Source: an uncultured Tateyamaria sp. (GTDB lineage Bacteria > Pseudomonadota > Alphaproteobacteria > Rhodobacterales > Rhodobacteraceae). From it: DNA of 64,000 bases. The notes below the pieces were generated by a model. That model saw only the letters and a list, made by a program, of their open reading frames with translations. It was not told the DNA's origin and did not search any database. The position numbers and the translations under genes were made by a program. Every line of letters begins with the position of its first letter. Positions within the stretch are counted from its first letter, which is position 1. The stretch lies in contig NZ_CANMEU010000004.1 in the NCBI RefSeq assembly GCF_947497045.1, forward strand, positions 62,001 through 126,000, read 5' to 3'. Shown here one piece after another: positions 53,188 through 62,681 of this stretch.

Positions 53188-53792
53188 AGCACGCGGACCC
53201 CATCCGGCGTGTCGAACTCGGCCTGCATGTCCAACGCACCCACCTCGACCGTCACGCGATCGTCCGTCAGATGCACGCCCAGCGCGTGGGCCAGCGCATC
53301 GCCATCCGGGTGCACCAAGGTAAAGCGTTTGAGGCGGATGCCTGTCGGCTCAAGTTGGCGGGCCGGATGCACACCCTCGGGCCATTCGATCAACGCAGGC
53401 CACAGGTTGTCGTAAGGCGTGGTGCCATCCCCGCTCACAGCCATTTTCCACGTCAGCGCGCTGCGGCTGACATCCACGGGGGCACCGACGCCATCGGGCA
53501 TCTGCTCGAGCGCACTTTGCATGTCTTTGACTGCACAGGCCCAGTTTGACAGCCGCGCAGGCCCTTCAAACCGGTCAAGGTCATACCAGCGTGGACGCGG
53601 CGGGGCGGTGACCGCCGGATTGGGCGCAATCGCTTCGAGATAAAGCCCCTCTTCCAATCCCAACAACGCGTTGTGGGTCTGAAAGACGCCGTGCGCACCG
53701 CCGGGCTGCATCCTGACGCCCAACGCATCCTCAACATGAGCCTGCGCCTCATCCAGCGCAGTTGCGCCCACCACAAGATGATCAAATTGCAC
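53184..53792 (-). CDS. VOC family glyoxalase-like protein
   Basis: A 202-residue protein of the larger glyoxalase-like (PF13468-type) group: FDHLVVGATALDEAQAHVEDALGV at the N-terminus, GLEEGLYLEAIAPNP following. Metal ligands are less clear than in canonical glyoxalase I. It is the first gene of a four-gene overlapping minus-strand run ending at 50993. Substrate unknown. Confidence 0.75.
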   Translation of the reverse strand: MQFDHLVVGATALDEAQAHVEDALGVRMQPGGAHGVFQTHNALLGLEEGLYLEAIAPNPAVTAPPRPRWYDLDRFEGPARLSNWACAVKDMQSALEQMPDGVGAPVDVSRSALTWKMAVSGDGTTPYDNLWPALIEWPEGVHPARQLEPTGIRLKRFTLVHPDGDALAHALGVHLTDDRVTVEVGALDMQAEFDTPDGVRVL

Positions 53793-53953
53793 CGGCGTCT
53801 CCTGTCATGGGGTCATTGGACAGCGCGCGCTGCCGTCTGCGCCTGTTATTGCAGGTCATTTCACCAAACAGAAGAGGCATGTGGGCCGAGATCGCGGGCG
53901 CGCGGATGCCGTGCTGAATGCTTATGCATCAGGCCGGGCCGCCCTCCTGTCAG
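53793..53953. other. intergenic region downstream of methylmalonyl-CoA mutase
   Basis: 161 bp with no gene seen and no clear terminator. Confidence 0.4.
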
Positions 53954-56077
53954 TCAGGGGGTGCGCAGAATTGTCAGGATTTCCTGTGCCGCATCGGGAA
54001 TGTTCGTGCCCGGCCCAAAGATCGCCTTGACCCCCGCATCATAAAGAAACTGGTAGTCCTGTTGCGGGATCACGCCGCCACAGATGACGATGATATCATC
54101 CGCGCCCGCATCCTTGAGGGCCTGTACCAATTGCGGCGCGAGCGTCTTGTGTCCTGCGGCCTGAGACGAGATACCAACCACATGCACATCGTTATCGACC
54201 GCATCCTGCGCGGCCTCCGCCGGGGTCTGAAACAGGGGGCCCACGTCCACATCAAAACCGATATCGGCAAAGGCGGTGGCGATCACCTTCGCGCCGCGAT
54301 CATGCCCGTCCTGGCCCATCTTGACGACAAGCATGCGTGGGCGGCGGCCTTCGGCTTCGGCAAAATCCTCGACCGATTTCTGGATTGCGGCAAAGCCTGC
54401 GTCGCCCTCATAGGCGGCCCCGTAAACACCTGCGAGGGTTTTGACCTCGGCGCGGTGACGGCCAAAGACCTCTTCCATAGCCATACTGATTTCTCCGACA
54501 GTGGCGCGGGCGCGGGCGGCCTCGACCGCCATTTCCAACAGGTTGCCATCTGATTTGGCGGCTTCGGTCAACGCCGCGAGGGCCGCCGCGCAGGCACCCT
54601 CGTCACGCGCGGCGCGGATACGGTCCAGCCGGGCGATCTGGCTGTCGCGCACGGCGGCGTTGTCGATATCCAGAATGTCGATGGGGTCTTCTTTATCGAG
54701 GCGGAATTTGTTGACGCCTACGATCACCTCTTCGCCCTTGTCGATCAGGGCCTGCCGGGTGGCGGCAGCTTCTTCTATGCGCAGCTTAGGCATGCCAGAG
54801 GCGACGGCCTTGGTCATGCCGCCCATCTCTTCGACCTCTTCGATCAGGACCCAGGCGGCTTCGGCCAGATCATGGGTCAGCTTTTCAACGTAATAGGACC
54901 CGGCAAGCGGGTCGACCACATTGGTCACACCCGTCTCGTTTTGCAGGATCAACTGGGTATTGCGCGCAATGCGGGACGAAAATTGCGTGGGCAGCGCAAT
55001 GGCCTCATCGAACGAATTGGTGTGCAGCGATTGAGTGCCGCCCAAGACCGCGCTCATCGCCTCGAATGCGGTGCGCACTACATTATTGTAGGGGTCCTGT
55101 TCCTGCAAACTGACCCCGGATGTCTGGCAATGGGTGCGCAGCATCGAGGATTTGGGGTTCTTGGGCTCGAATTCAGCCATGATGCGATGCCATAGCAGGC
55201 GGGCAGCGCGCAATTTGGACGCCTCCATAAAGAAATTCATGCCGATGGCGAAAAAGAACGACAGACGGCCCGCGAATTTGTCCACATCCATGCCGCGTGC
55301 GATGGCGGCGCGCACATATTCACGCCCATCGGCGAGGGTGAAGGCGAGTTCCTGGACAAGGTTCGCGCCCGCCTCTTGCATGTGATAGCCCGAGATGCTG
55401 ATCGAGTTGAATTTCGGCATCTCGTTTGAGGTGTAATCAATGATGTCGGCGATGATGCGCATACTCGGTTCGGGCGGATAGATATAGGTGTTGCGCACCA
55501 TGAATTCCTTGAGGATGTCATTCTGGATCGTACCGGAAAGGGCTTCGGTATCAACGCCTTGCTCTTGGCCGGCCACGATGAAACTGGCGAGGATCGGGAT
55601 CACGGCCCCGTTCATGGTCATAGAAACCGACACCTTGTCGAGCGGGATACCGTCAAACAGGATCTTCATGTCCTCTACGCTGTCGATGGCCACGCCCGCC
55701 TTGCCCACATCACCCTGCACCCGGTCATGGTCGCTGTCATAGCCCCGATGGGTCGCCAGATCGAAAGCGACCGACACGCCCTGCTGACCGGCATCCAGTG
55801 CACGGCGGTAAAAGGCGTTGGACTCCTCGGCGGTGGAAAAGCCCGCATATTGGCGGATGGTCCACGGGCGGCCCGCATACATCGTGGCCTTCACGCCACG
55901 GGTAAAGGGGGCCTCGCCCGGGGTGGAGTCCAGATGGGTCACATCCGCCAGATCATCAGCGGTGTATAGGGGGGCGACGTCGATCCCCTCAAGCGTGTTC
56001 CATGTCAGATCGTCAACGGGTTTGCCGCGCAGTTCCGCCTCAGCGAGGGTGCGCCATGCGTCTTTCTTCGATGTCAT
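53954..56077 (-). CDS. mcm: methylmalonyl-CoA mutase
   Basis: A 707-residue adenosylcobalamin enzyme that isomerises (R)-methylmalonyl-CoA and succinyl-CoA. The TIM-barrel substrate domain ([21 protein letters not shown]) is followed by a C-terminal B12-binding domain with the ligand motif MGQDGHDRG (His ligand) and later GGVIPQQDY. It completes propionyl-CoA assimilation with pccA/pccB in this window and the ethylmalonyl-CoA pathway in related species. It overlaps the upstream gene by 38 bp. Confidence 0.96.
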   Translation of the reverse strand: MTSKKDAWRTLAEAELRGKPVDDLTWNTLEGIDVAPLYTADDLADVTHLDSTPGEAPFTRGVKATMYAGRPWTIRQYAGFSTAEESNAFYRRALDAGQQGVSVAFDLATHRGYDSDHDRVQGDVGKAGVAIDSVEDMKILFDGIPLDKVSVSMTMNGAVIPILASFIVAGQEQGVDTEALSGTIQNDILKEFMVRNTYIYPPEPSMRIIADIIDYTSNEMPKFNSISISGYHMQEAGANLVQELAFTLADGREYVRAAIARGMDVDKFAGRLSFFFAIGMNFFMEASKLRAARLLWHRIMAEFEPKNPKSSMLRTHCQTSGVSLQEQDPYNNVVRTAFEAMSAVLGGTQSLHTNSFDEAIALPTQFSSRIARNTQLILQNETGVTNVVDPLAGSYYVEKLTHDLAEAAWVLIEEVEEMGGMTKAVASGMPKLRIEEAAATRQALIDKGEEVIVGVNKFRLDKEDPIDILDIDNAAVRDSQIARLDRIRAARDEGACAAALAALTEAAKSDGNLLEMAVEAARARATVGEISMAMEEVFGRHRAEVKTLAGVYGAAYEGDAGFAAIQKSVEDFAEAEGRRPRMLVVKMGQDGHDRGAKVIATAFADIGFDVDVGPLFQTPAEAAQDAVDNDVHVVGISSQAAGHKTLAPQLVQALKDAGADDIIVICGGVIPQQDYQFLYDAGVKAIFGPGTNIPDAAQEILTILRTP

Positions 56078-56975
56078 GTTCTTGTCCTCTGTTCAGCGGA
56101 CCGATTGGCGGGGTTTGCCCCGCGCGTGTGTGGTCCAATTCCTCTGTCAGGGTTGCCAATCCGTTTGCGCCAGCCACCAGCCAGTGCATGTCGTCGGCGT
56201 AAGCCTCGCGCAGGGTCGCACGCGCCGCTTCGTCAAACGGGCTCCACCTGAGAGCATCGGCGGGAATCTGATCCGGATCCTCGCCACGGTCCGCCAGAAT
56301 ACTGCGCAACGTGCCCGTCTCGGGGCGGCGGTTCAGCCATTCATCCGCACCGGCATCGTCAACGCGGTGGCCAAGGCAGACACCCAGCATGGTGGCAGCA
56401 CGACCCATTGTCGTTTCAAACGGGATCACCTCGATTTCCGCATCGGGTGCCGCGCATGCCACATCTGCGATCACATCACGCCACGTGCGCGGGCTGTGCA
56501 CCATGCGTCCGGCTTGCGCTGCATCGGGCACATTGTGACCGCGCGTGATTACAAAGGCCGCCAGCGACGTCCAATAGTGATCCTGCGCGCGCACGGACAT
56601 CACTACCTTATCCACATGACCGTCAAAGGCGGCAACGTGGCGCGCCAACCGTTCGCCCACATCCGAATACAGATGCCCCGTCCGCAGGTTCATACGGGGC
56701 ATGCCCAACATATTCTCGTCACTGACAATCAGGGTTTTCACGCCTGCCTGCCTGGCTTTGTCCATCTGCAACAGGATACGGCCACGTGCACGATGTGCCG
56801 CAGATTTACCCAGACCCGGTGTGGGTTGAATGCCGGTAAACAGACCCCTTCGGGTACGCATCGGTCCCCAGAACCCGACACGCGGATCAACGCCAGATCG
56901 ACACCGCTTGCGCATGAAAGACTGAAAGCTGGTGGTCCCGGTGCGGTGTGCGCCGATGTGCAAAATAACTTTCAT
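56040..56975 (-). CDS. sulfotransferase-like protein
   Basis: A 311-residue protein beginning [17 protein letters not shown], which resembles the 5'-phosphosulfate-binding loop of PAPS-dependent sulfotransferases (glycan/roseobacter type). A second phosphate-binding Ser/Arg region is not clear. ATG at 56975 follows AAAGGGATCGCG; the open frame continues to 57629 without similarity. The stop lies 38 bp inside mcm, so the two genes overlap in different frames. Target of sulfation unknown. Confidence 0.65.
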   Translation of the reverse strand: MKVILHIGAHRTGTTSFQSFMRKRCRSGVDPRVGFWGPMRTRRGLFTGIQPTPGLGKSAAHRARGRILLQMDKARQAGVKTLIVSDENMLGMPRMNLRTGHLYSDVGERLARHVAAFDGHVDKVVMSVRAQDHYWTSLAAFVITRGHNVPDAAQAGRMVHSPRTWRDVIADVACAAPDAEIEVIPFETTMGRAATMLGVCLGHRVDDAGADEWLNRRPETGTLRSILADRGEDPDQIPADALRWSPFDEAARATLREAYADDMHWLVAGANGLATLTEELDHTRAGQTPPIGPLNRGQEHDIEERRMAHPR

Positions 56976-57141
56976 CGCGATCCCTTTACATGCTGTGGCG
57001 CGTCCACGGCGACGACATGTGCCGCGGATATGGCCAGAGCGTGCCCGCAAAGGGCTTGAGGAGCGATTAAAGCTAAAATTGATCGTACCAGACGTCGCAA
57101 TCGGGGAAAAAGCCGCTACATTGGTCTCAACAGGAGACCGC

Positions 57142-57591
57142 ATGAAACACGTACTACCCATTGTTTTTGCAAGCCTTTTAGGGGGTTCGCTTGCAGCCGC
57201 CGAGGGCGAGACATCCCAAGAATCCTCCATCTTTCTGGAAGAACCTATGAAAGATTTGAATGAATTTGTCTGGGAAAAGCGGCCCATCATCGTCTTTGCC
57301 GACAGTCCGAACGATCCGAACTTTCGGTTGCAGATGGAATATCTTGAGAACCGCGAGCAGGATCTGGAAGATCGTGATGTCGTCGTGCTCACCGATACGG
57401 ACCCGTCAGTGGCCAGCGCGTTGCGCGAAAAACTGCGCCCGCGGGGCTTTATGCTGGTGCTGATCGGCAAGGATGGCGGAGTTAAACTGCGCAAACCGTT
57501 CCCATGGGATGTGCGCGAGATCACGCGGACCATCGACAAGATGCCGGCGCGCCAGCGCGAAATCCGCGAACGGCGCGCCAGCGATTCCTGA
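57142..57591 (+). CDS. DUF4174 family periplasmic protein
   Basis: A 149-residue protein with a signal peptide (MKHVLPIVFASLLGGSLAAAE). The mature part contains MKDLNEFVWEKRPIIVFADSP, a thioredoxin-like beta strand, and IGKDGGVKLRKPFPWDVREI. DUF4174 proteins lack obvious catalytic cysteines here. ATG at 57142 follows CAGGAGACCGC; the frame from 56932 is not conserved. Convergent with pccA. Confidence 0.8.
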   Translation: MKHVLPIVFASLLGGSLAAAEGETSQESSIFLEEPMKDLNEFVWEKRPIIVFADSPNDPNFRLQMEYLENREQDLEDRDVVVLTDTDPSVASALREKLRPRGFMLVLIGKDGGVKLRKPFPWDVREITRTIDKMPARQREIRERRASDS

Positions 57592-57636
57592 GCGCGCCCA
57601 AATCCCGATATGTCAGCGCACGCGACCATCTGAACC

Positions 57637-59682
57637 CTATTCGAACTCCATGATCACGTCGTCCACGGCCAGACTGTCGCCACCGGACGCATTGATTTTG
57701 GACACGATCCCCTTTTTCTCGGCACGCAGGATGTTTTCCATCTTCATCGCCTCGATGGTGCACAGCGCCTGACCTTCCTGCACTTCGTCCCCTTCGGCCA
57801 CATCAATTTTGACGATCAAACCGGGCATTGGGCACAGCAGCATCTTGGAGGTATCGGGCGGCGTTTTCTCGGGCATGAGCCGCGCAAGTTCAGCCTGACG
57901 CGGGGTGCGCACATGCACCTTGAGGTCGGCCCCGCGAGTGCGGATGCGGAAGCCCCCCGACACCTTGCCGACCTTCAGCACCAAGGGTGTGCCGTCCACG
58001 ATCATCTCGGCCAGTTGATCACCGGGGGTCCATGGGCCAGACACGCGCAAGGCCGCACCGCCATCAAAGGTCACAGTGGCCCCGTCGTGATCGGCATCGA
58101 TTATCACATCATAGGACTGCCCCTGCACCGCCACGTTCCAATCTGCACCCACTTTGCGTTCGTGGTTGTCCATGCGCCCGGACACGCGAGCGCGCCGGAT
58201 TTCGGCGACACGGTGCATGGCCGCGCAGGCGGCAGCGACCCGGCGAAGATCAACCTCGGACAGTTCAACCCCTTGGAAACCATCGGGATATTGCTCTTCG
58301 ATAAAGGCGGTGGTCATGGTGCCGTCGACAAAGATCTGGTGATCCATGACCGCACTCAGGAACGGCAGGTTGTGCCCGATCCCTTCGACTTCGAAACTGT
58401 CCAATGCGACGCGCATCGCCTCAATCGCAGTGGCGCGATCAGGTCCCCATGTGCACAGTTTGGCAATCATGGGGTCGTAATACATACTGATCTCACCGCC
58501 CTCATAGACGCCGGTGTCATTGCGCACGGCGGTGGTGCCAGACGGCGCATCCCCTTGCCATTTCCCGGTCTCAAGCAGCGGGCCAGCCGCCACTTCCATG
58601 GGCGGGCGATAGCGGGTCAGCCGCCCAATCGAGGGCAGGAAACCGCGATAGGGATCTTCGGCATAAAGCCGGTTTTCGATGGCCCACCCGGTCAGCGTCA
58701 CATCATCTTGCGTGATACTGAGCGGTTCGCCGTTCGCAACCCGGATCATCTGTTCGACCAGATCAACGCCGGTGATCAACTCGGTTACGGGGTGTTCCAC
58801 CTGCAAACGGGTGTTCATTTCGAGGAAGTAGAAGTTTTTGTCCCCATCCACGATGAATTCGACAGTGCCCGCGCTGGCATAGCCCACGGCCTTGGCCAAG
58901 GCCACGGATTGTTCGCCCATCGCCTTGCGGGTCGCCTCGTCCAGAAACGGGCTTGGGGCCTCTTCAACGACTTTCTGATTGCGGCGCTGGATCGAACACT
59001 CGCGTTCGCCCAGATAAATACCGTTGCCATGTGCATCACACAGCACCTGAATTTCGATGTGGCGAGGCTGGGTCACGAATTTTTCAATGAAAATGCGATC
59101 ATCGCCAAAGGAACTGGCCGCCTCGTTCTTGGAAGACTGAAAACCCTCACGCGCCTCTTCGTCACTCCAGGCGATGCGCATGCCCTTGCCGCCGCCGCCC
59201 GCGCTGGCCTTGAGCATCACGGGATAGCCCACATCATTGGAAATCTTGACCGCCTCATCGGCATCCGCGATCAGGCCCATATATCCGGGCACAGTGCTGA
59301 CCCCGGCCTCCTTGGCGATCTTCTTGGAGGTGATCTTGTCGCCCATCTTTTCAATCGCGCCCACAGGCGGACCGACAAAGGCAACGCCTGCCGCTTCAAG
59401 GGCCTCCGCGAATTTGGCATTCTCGGACAGAAAGCCATAGCCGGGGTGAACCGCCTGGGCCCCGGATGCCTTGATCGCCTCCATCACCTTGTCGATGACG
59501 ATATAGGACTGGTTGGCCGGGGGCGGGCCGATATGGATTGCCTCATCCGCCATTTGGACATGCAGCGCCTTGGCGTCCGCATCGGAATAGATGGCAACCG
59601 TGGTGATCCCCATCTTGCGTGCGGTTTTGATGACGCGACAGGCGATTTCGCCCCGGTTGGCAATCAGCAGCTTGTTGAACAT
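57637..59682 (-). CDS. pccA: propionyl-CoA carboxylase alpha subunit (biotin carboxylase/BCCP)
   Basis: A 681-residue subunit that carboxylates biotin with ATP and bicarbonate. The biotin carboxylase domain (IANRGEIACRVIKTARKMG, ATP-grasp GGGGKGMR, ERECSIQRRNQKV) is followed by a BT linker and the C-terminal biotin domain with EAMKMEN (lysine biotinylated). Assigned to propionyl-CoA from the same-strand partner pccB and mcm. Small envelope genes separate it from pccB. Confidence 0.95.
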   Translation of the reverse strand: MFNKLLIANRGEIACRVIKTARKMGITTVAIYSDADAKALHVQMADEAIHIGPPPANQSYIVIDKVMEAIKASGAQAVHPGYGFLSENAKFAEALEAAGVAFVGPPVGAIEKMGDKITSKKIAKEAGVSTVPGYMGLIADADEAVKISNDVGYPVMLKASAGGGGKGMRIAWSDEEAREGFQSSKNEAASSFGDDRIFIEKFVTQPRHIEIQVLCDAHGNGIYLGERECSIQRRNQKVVEEAPSPFLDEATRKAMGEQSVALAKAVGYASAGTVEFIVDGDKNFYFLEMNTRLQVEHPVTELITGVDLVEQMIRVANGEPLSITQDDVTLTGWAIENRLYAEDPYRGFLPSIGRLTRYRPPMEVAAGPLLETGKWQGDAPSGTTAVRNDTGVYEGGEISMYYDPMIAKLCTWGPDRATAIEAMRVALDSFEVEGIGHNLPFLSAVMDHQIFVDGTMTTAFIEEQYPDGFQGVELSEVDLRRVAAACAAMHRVAEIRRARVSGRMDNHERKVGADWNVAVQGQSYDVIIDADHDGATVTFDGGAALRVSGPWTPGDQLAEMIVDGTPLVLKVGKVSGGFRIRTRGADLKVHVRTPRQAELARLMPEKTPPDTSKMLLCPMPGLIVKIDVAEGDEVQEGQALCTIEAMKMENILRAEKKGIVSKINASGGDSLAVDDVIMEFE

Positions 59683-59799
59683 GGGGCCTCACTTGTTGGA
59701 CGTAATTCAGGGCATGGAAACGGAAAACGCCGCCGTGCCGGGGGGCACAACGACGTTTGGGTGTGAATGAAAACGGGGGGCGGAACGCGCGTCAGTACA
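59683..59799. other. intergenic region upstream of pccA
   Basis: 117 bp before pccA on the minus strand. Low-complexity C-rich text, no promoter assigned. Confidence 0.35.
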
Positions 59800-59892
59800 T
59801 TAGCACCGTACAGGGCTTTGGTGGCAATGCAGCGGGTCTGTGCCTGTACCGAAGGTTGCGACTGCGGCAAGGGTGAACGGTCTGAAAGACAT
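59800..59892 (-). pseudogene. degenerate small lipoprotein, sibling of the next gene
   Basis: A 30-codon frame beginning MSFRPFTLAAVATFG, very similar in its start and in the upstream GGAACGCACCC to the neighbouring MSFKLVSVALAATLG gene with GGAACCAGACCC. Here the lipobox cysteine is lost (TGTD in place of AACGD) and the frame ends early. It looks like a decayed tandem duplicate. Confidence 0.5.
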
Positions 59893-59994
59893 GGGTGCGT
59901 TCCCGTGTCTGATGGCAGTCTTATAGATTGAACCCGGGGACGTCGATATGGTCCCCGGACATTCGAAAGATGTGCCGCGCCCGCGCTGGATCGT

Positions 59995-60198
59995 TTAGTT
60001 GCAGCGATCCGAAATCTGGCAATAGGCCACACCGCCGACAGCGCCCACAACGGCACCCGTCCCGGCATTGCCATTGAAGATGGCTGTGCCTGCTGCGCCA
60101 ACGACGGCACCTGACAGGGCCTGTTCGCCGATTGTGTCACCGCAAGCGGCAAGTCCAAGAGTGGCGGCAAGAGCGACGGATACGAGTTTGAACGACAT
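59995..60198 (-). CDS. small glycine-zipper lipoprotein
   Basis: A 67-residue protein with a lipobox signal (TLGLAACGD, lipidated Cys19) and a glycine-zipper region (GAVVGAAGTAIF, GTGAVVGAVGGVAYC) typical of small outer-membrane lipoproteins. The start follows AAAGGAACCAGACCC. Function unknown. A decayed sibling lies downstream on the same strand. Confidence 0.72.
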   Translation of the reverse strand: MSFKLVSVALAATLGLAACGDTIGEQALSGAVVGAAGTAIFNGNAGTGAVVGAVGGVAYCQISDRCN

Positions 60199-60322
60199 GG
60201 GTCTGGTTCCTTTCTATTCTCTGCAACAGAGTTAGAAACCATTTGGTTCAAAATAAACCCCCTAGGCTGACACATAGCAACGCGTTTGCGTGAACCGCTG
60301 AAACACTTCCAAGGAGGGCCAT

Positions 60323-60368
60323 AAAAAAAGGCGGGCAGCATGTCGTTGTGAAACGGATGCTGCCCGCC
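60323..60368 (-). terminator. strong intrinsic terminator
   Basis: On the minus strand a perfect 12-bp stem GGCGGGCAGCAT / ATGCTGCCCGCC with a 15-nt loop is followed by seven T residues. It lies about 180 bp after the minus-strand gene ending at 60551 and before the glycine-zipper lipoprotein. Confidence 0.85.
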
Positions 60369-60550
60369 AGGGGAAGGGGTACGGAAATGGTACACAGCGA
60401 CGGGATAAAACTGGGGAACCGCCACTGTGAATTCACGTTTGCACGCGGCGACGCACTGCGCCAAGCCTGCCTTTTTGCGCAGGCAAGAATAAGCCGAGTT
60501 TCGCCGCATACGGGAATCTTTCAGCGAAAATGCGCCGCTTTGGAGTGAGA
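60369..60550. other. region between terminator and hypothetical gene
   Basis: 182 bp. A long frame runs through it on the minus strand (to 59664) but crosses the terminator and the lipoprotein gene, so it is not supported. A GCCTGC/GCAGGC hairpin is visible near 60466-60485. Confidence 0.4.
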
Positions 60551-60910
60551 TCACGCGCCCCACTCCGTATCAAAGGCGTCCGGGAAGGCCGCGCGGGCCA
60601 CAGCTTCGTTGATCACCAACAGCGCCTCGTAGTCGGCGGCGTCAAACGGATCCGTGGCCGGCAGAACCTCGCGTCCAAACAGCCATGACAGGCGGCCTGC
60701 ATCCAGATTGCCGCGTTCGAACGGTTCATCGCCGAACTGCGCCCACAACGCCGCCATAAAGGCAGCGTCCGCGCGTTTGTCCGCAGGGCGACGGTCCGGA
60801 AACCGCTCGCGGCGGGTCAACGGGGTGACGCCCTTGGGGTTCGGTCTGCGGATTGTGAATTGGAAATCGGTGCCGGTCAGCCGACCGGGAAAGCCGCGAT
60901 GTTTCAGCAT
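60551..60910 (-). CDS. conserved hypothetical protein
   Basis: A 119-residue soluble protein with a basic N-terminal half (RRPNPKGVTPLTRRERFPDR) and a helical C-terminal half (DYEALLVINEAVARAAFPDAF). No recognised family, signal peptide or membrane segment. It lies in the pccA-pccB interval, part of a same-strand run. Confidence 0.6.
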   Translation of the reverse strand: MLKHRGFPGRLTGTDFQFTIRRPNPKGVTPLTRRERFPDRRPADKRADAAFMAALWAQFGDEPFERGNLDAGRLSWLFGREVLPATDPFDAADYEALLVINEAVARAAFPDAFDTEWGA

Positions 60911-60970
60911 ATGCTGCCCTCCGCGGAGAGGGGGGCGAGGGCAGACGCAACCGCCTGCCCTGCTCGATTA

Positions 60971-61117
60971 TTACTTGAATTTACCTGTTTGAACAGGTTC
61001 CTGGCTGATGGGCTCAGGCTCCACAACCACAAATTCTTCATCATTGTTGTTGCGCCCGCAAGCGGCAACCAGAACCATGAGGCTAACCATGCCCAACACT
61101 TTGATGTTCTTCGACAT
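60971..61117 (-). CDS. very small lipoprotein
   Basis: A 48-residue protein not long enough for a usual size cut-off. ATG at 61117 follows CAGGAGAGACAG. The signal MVSLMVLVAAC has a lipobox with Cys20; the mature part is short and acidic (NNNDEEFVVVEPEP). Small lipoproteins of this sort are common between pccA and pccB in Roseobacter genomes. Function unknown. Confidence 0.7.
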   Translation of the reverse strand: MSKNIKVLGMVSLMVLVAACGRNNNDEEFVVVEPEPISQEPVQTGKFK

Positions 61118-61307
61118 CTGTCTCTCCTGTAGTCAACGTTTTGGCCCGCAGACGTGCGAACCATATGCGAGGTAAGGGAGCCTTGGGGATCCCTCGGGGC
61201 TGATATACGTGATTTGACACACAAAAGATACGCCCCCGCACACGGTTGCGCAGGTTGTGGCCGCAATGCCGCATATAACGGTGGAATCATGCCACAGGTG
61301 TCCATGC
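61118..61307. other. intergenic region upstream of small lipoprotein
   Basis: 190 bp. No gene seen on either strand that has a ribosome site and a plausible protein. Confidence 0.4.
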
Positions 61308-61763
61308 TCAAAGTCCCTCCCAGACGCAGCTGTCGTCCGCAATACGGAACACTTCGAAGAACTGGGTGGCTTGGGCATCCGACTGTCCGAAAGGAACGGG
61401 CCGGTCCATCATCGAGATCGCGATCACATCGGTCTCAAGCTCGAATTCATCGATATATTGTCGCGCAAAGCGATCACACAGATAGAGGAAATCGGCCTCG
61501 GCCGCGCTGTAGGTCATATCGCCGCCATCCCGCGCGATCTGGGGTGCAAGAAAACGAAACCGCAACCAGCTGTCGCTGCCCACCGTGTCAATCAGCACCT
61601 CGCTGAGGCGCAATGACTGCCCCGACGGGACATCCCGTATGGCTTGGGACTGGTCCTGCGCAACCAGAGGGGACGCCATCAAACACGCAGCAACGCAACC
61701 CCGGACCCGTGACCATCTCTGGCGCAAGGCTCCTCCCTCCGGGGTTGCTGTGCGTGGGGCCAT
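61308..61763 (-). CDS. DUF6497 family secreted protein
   Basis: About 151 residues from ATG at 61763. A hydrophobic signal-like region (VRGCVAACLMASPLVAQ) precedes the conserved PSGQSLRLSEVLIDTVG and WLRFRFLAPQIARDGGDM blocks, with FFEVFRIADDSCVWEGL at the end. DUF6497 proteins are Rhodobacterales-typical; function unknown. The start is uncertain because the frame is open to 61814. Confidence 0.68.
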   Translation of the reverse strand: MAPRTATPEGGALRQRWSRVRGCVAACLMASPLVAQDQSQAIRDVPSGQSLRLSEVLIDTVGSDSWLRFRFLAPQIARDGGDMTYSAAEADFLYLCDRFARQYIDEFELETDVIAISMMDRPVPFGQSDAQATQFFEVFRIADDSCVWEGL

Positions 61764-61810
61764 GGGCCACCGCACTGTGCTGCATCTGTGCGTTCGTCTG
61801 GGCCAGCCGC

Positions 61811-62170
61811 TCATCCTGTACCCCCTGCATGGCGCATCCAGCGCGTCCTGTTCTCGGGGTTTGCGAGGGTGTCATGGATGCGCCTTACATCGCGCGCGCT
61901 GGCAGTCCCGGATATGCGCCCACCGGCGGTGACAGCCCACCCGGCCTCGGTCGGGCGCAGTTCCACCACCGGAGAGAACCCGCGCACCTTTTGCAATGCG
62001 CGCCACATGTCCTGCCGGATCTGGTGCGCCAGACGGATCGGATGCCCCGCCTTAAGCGTTGTGTGAGCGGCCACGTCAAACCGCGGCGGCAGGTGGCGAC
62101 ACAGGGTCACTCCCTCACCATCCCGCAAGATATGCCAAGCCGCGCTCACGCGGGGCGCCGCGCGAGGCAA
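61811..62170 (-). CDS. conserved hypothetical protein
   Basis: A 119-residue protein. LKAGHPIRLAHQIRQDMWRALQ and SPVVELRPTEAGWAVTAGG are the most ordered parts. No signal peptide or cysteine pair pattern. It overlaps the RidA gene by 25 bp and may be translationally linked. I do not recognise a family. Confidence 0.55.
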   Translation of the reverse strand: MPRAAPRVSAAWHILRDGEGVTLCRHLPPRFDVAAHTTLKAGHPIRLAHQIRQDMWRALQKVRGFSPVVELRPTEAGWAVTAGGRISGTASARDVRRIHDTLANPENRTRWMRHAGGTG

Positions 62171-62544
62171 TCGATTTCGACCAACGCACCCACCGCAAGG
62201 GCGGTAACGCCAACGGTGGTGCGGGCCGGGCGGCGATCCTCAGGAAAGTAGGACTGATAGGTGTCGTTGAAGGCCGCATAGTCACGCTCGAATGCGGTCA
62301 GATAACAACGGCATTGCACCACGTGGGACAGATCAAGACCAACCCCCTCAAGGACGATCCTGAGGTTTTCCACAACGCGGCGGGTCTGCGCCTCTATGCC
62401 CTCGGACAAGGACGCGTCTGGCGCGGCAGGATCGGTAGGCATTTGCCCGGTCAGGATCACCCAACCGTCGGTTTCGACCGCATGGGAGAACGGGGCGACG
62501 GGGCGGGGGCCGTCAGCAATCATATGAAACAGCGGCTCAGACAT
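62146..62544 (-). CDS. RidA/YjgF/YER057c family protein
   Basis: A 132-residue protein with the family's VILTGQMP and CRCYLTAFERDYAAFND, and PARTTVGVTALAVGALVEIDCLA, carrying the conserved Arg (in PART) used to bind imine intermediates and the Glu in EIDCLA. RidA members deaminate reactive enamines/imines. It lies in the pccB-pccA interval on the same strand. Confidence 0.88.
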   Translation of the reverse strand: MSEPLFHMIADGPRPVAPFSHAVETDGWVILTGQMPTDPAAPDASLSEGIEAQTRRVVENLRIVLEGVGLDLSHVVQCRCYLTAFERDYAAFNDTYQSYFPEDRRPARTTVGVTALAVGALVEIDCLARRPA

Positions 62545-62577
62545 AAGCCTCGATCCGGTGTTGCACAGCGCCTTTTC

Positions 62578-62619
62578 TTATGTCTCTTCGTCCTTGATGC
62601 TGGGTCTGTCCTTGGCCAT
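62578..62619 (-). pseudogene. 13-codon truncated frame with strong ribosome site
   Basis: ATG at 62619 is preceded by AAAGGAGAGCGAC and reads MAKDRPSIKDEET, then stops at 62578. From memory this resembles the start of small DUF7218-like proteins of about 60-90 residues, so it may be a truncated remnant or a leader peptide. Only the sequence and site are certain. Confidence 0.4.
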
Positions 62620-62681
62620 GTCGCTCTCCTTTGAAAGCGAACGCAAAGGGTGCCCAAAGCGTTCCCGCCCGCATCATCGGA

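Noticed and set aside
56976-57629. N-terminal extension of the sulfotransferase-like frame
   Set aside because: Extension overlaps the DUF4174 gene on the opposite strand and lacks similarity; the ATG at 56975 has its own ribosome site.
57913-59766. 617-codon plus-strand frame opposite pccA
   Set aside because: Antisense to PccA motifs; no domain seen.
59664-60563. 299-codon minus-strand frame
   Set aside because: Runs through a strong intrinsic terminator and the lipoprotein gene, with Cys/Pro/Ser-rich low-quality sequence.
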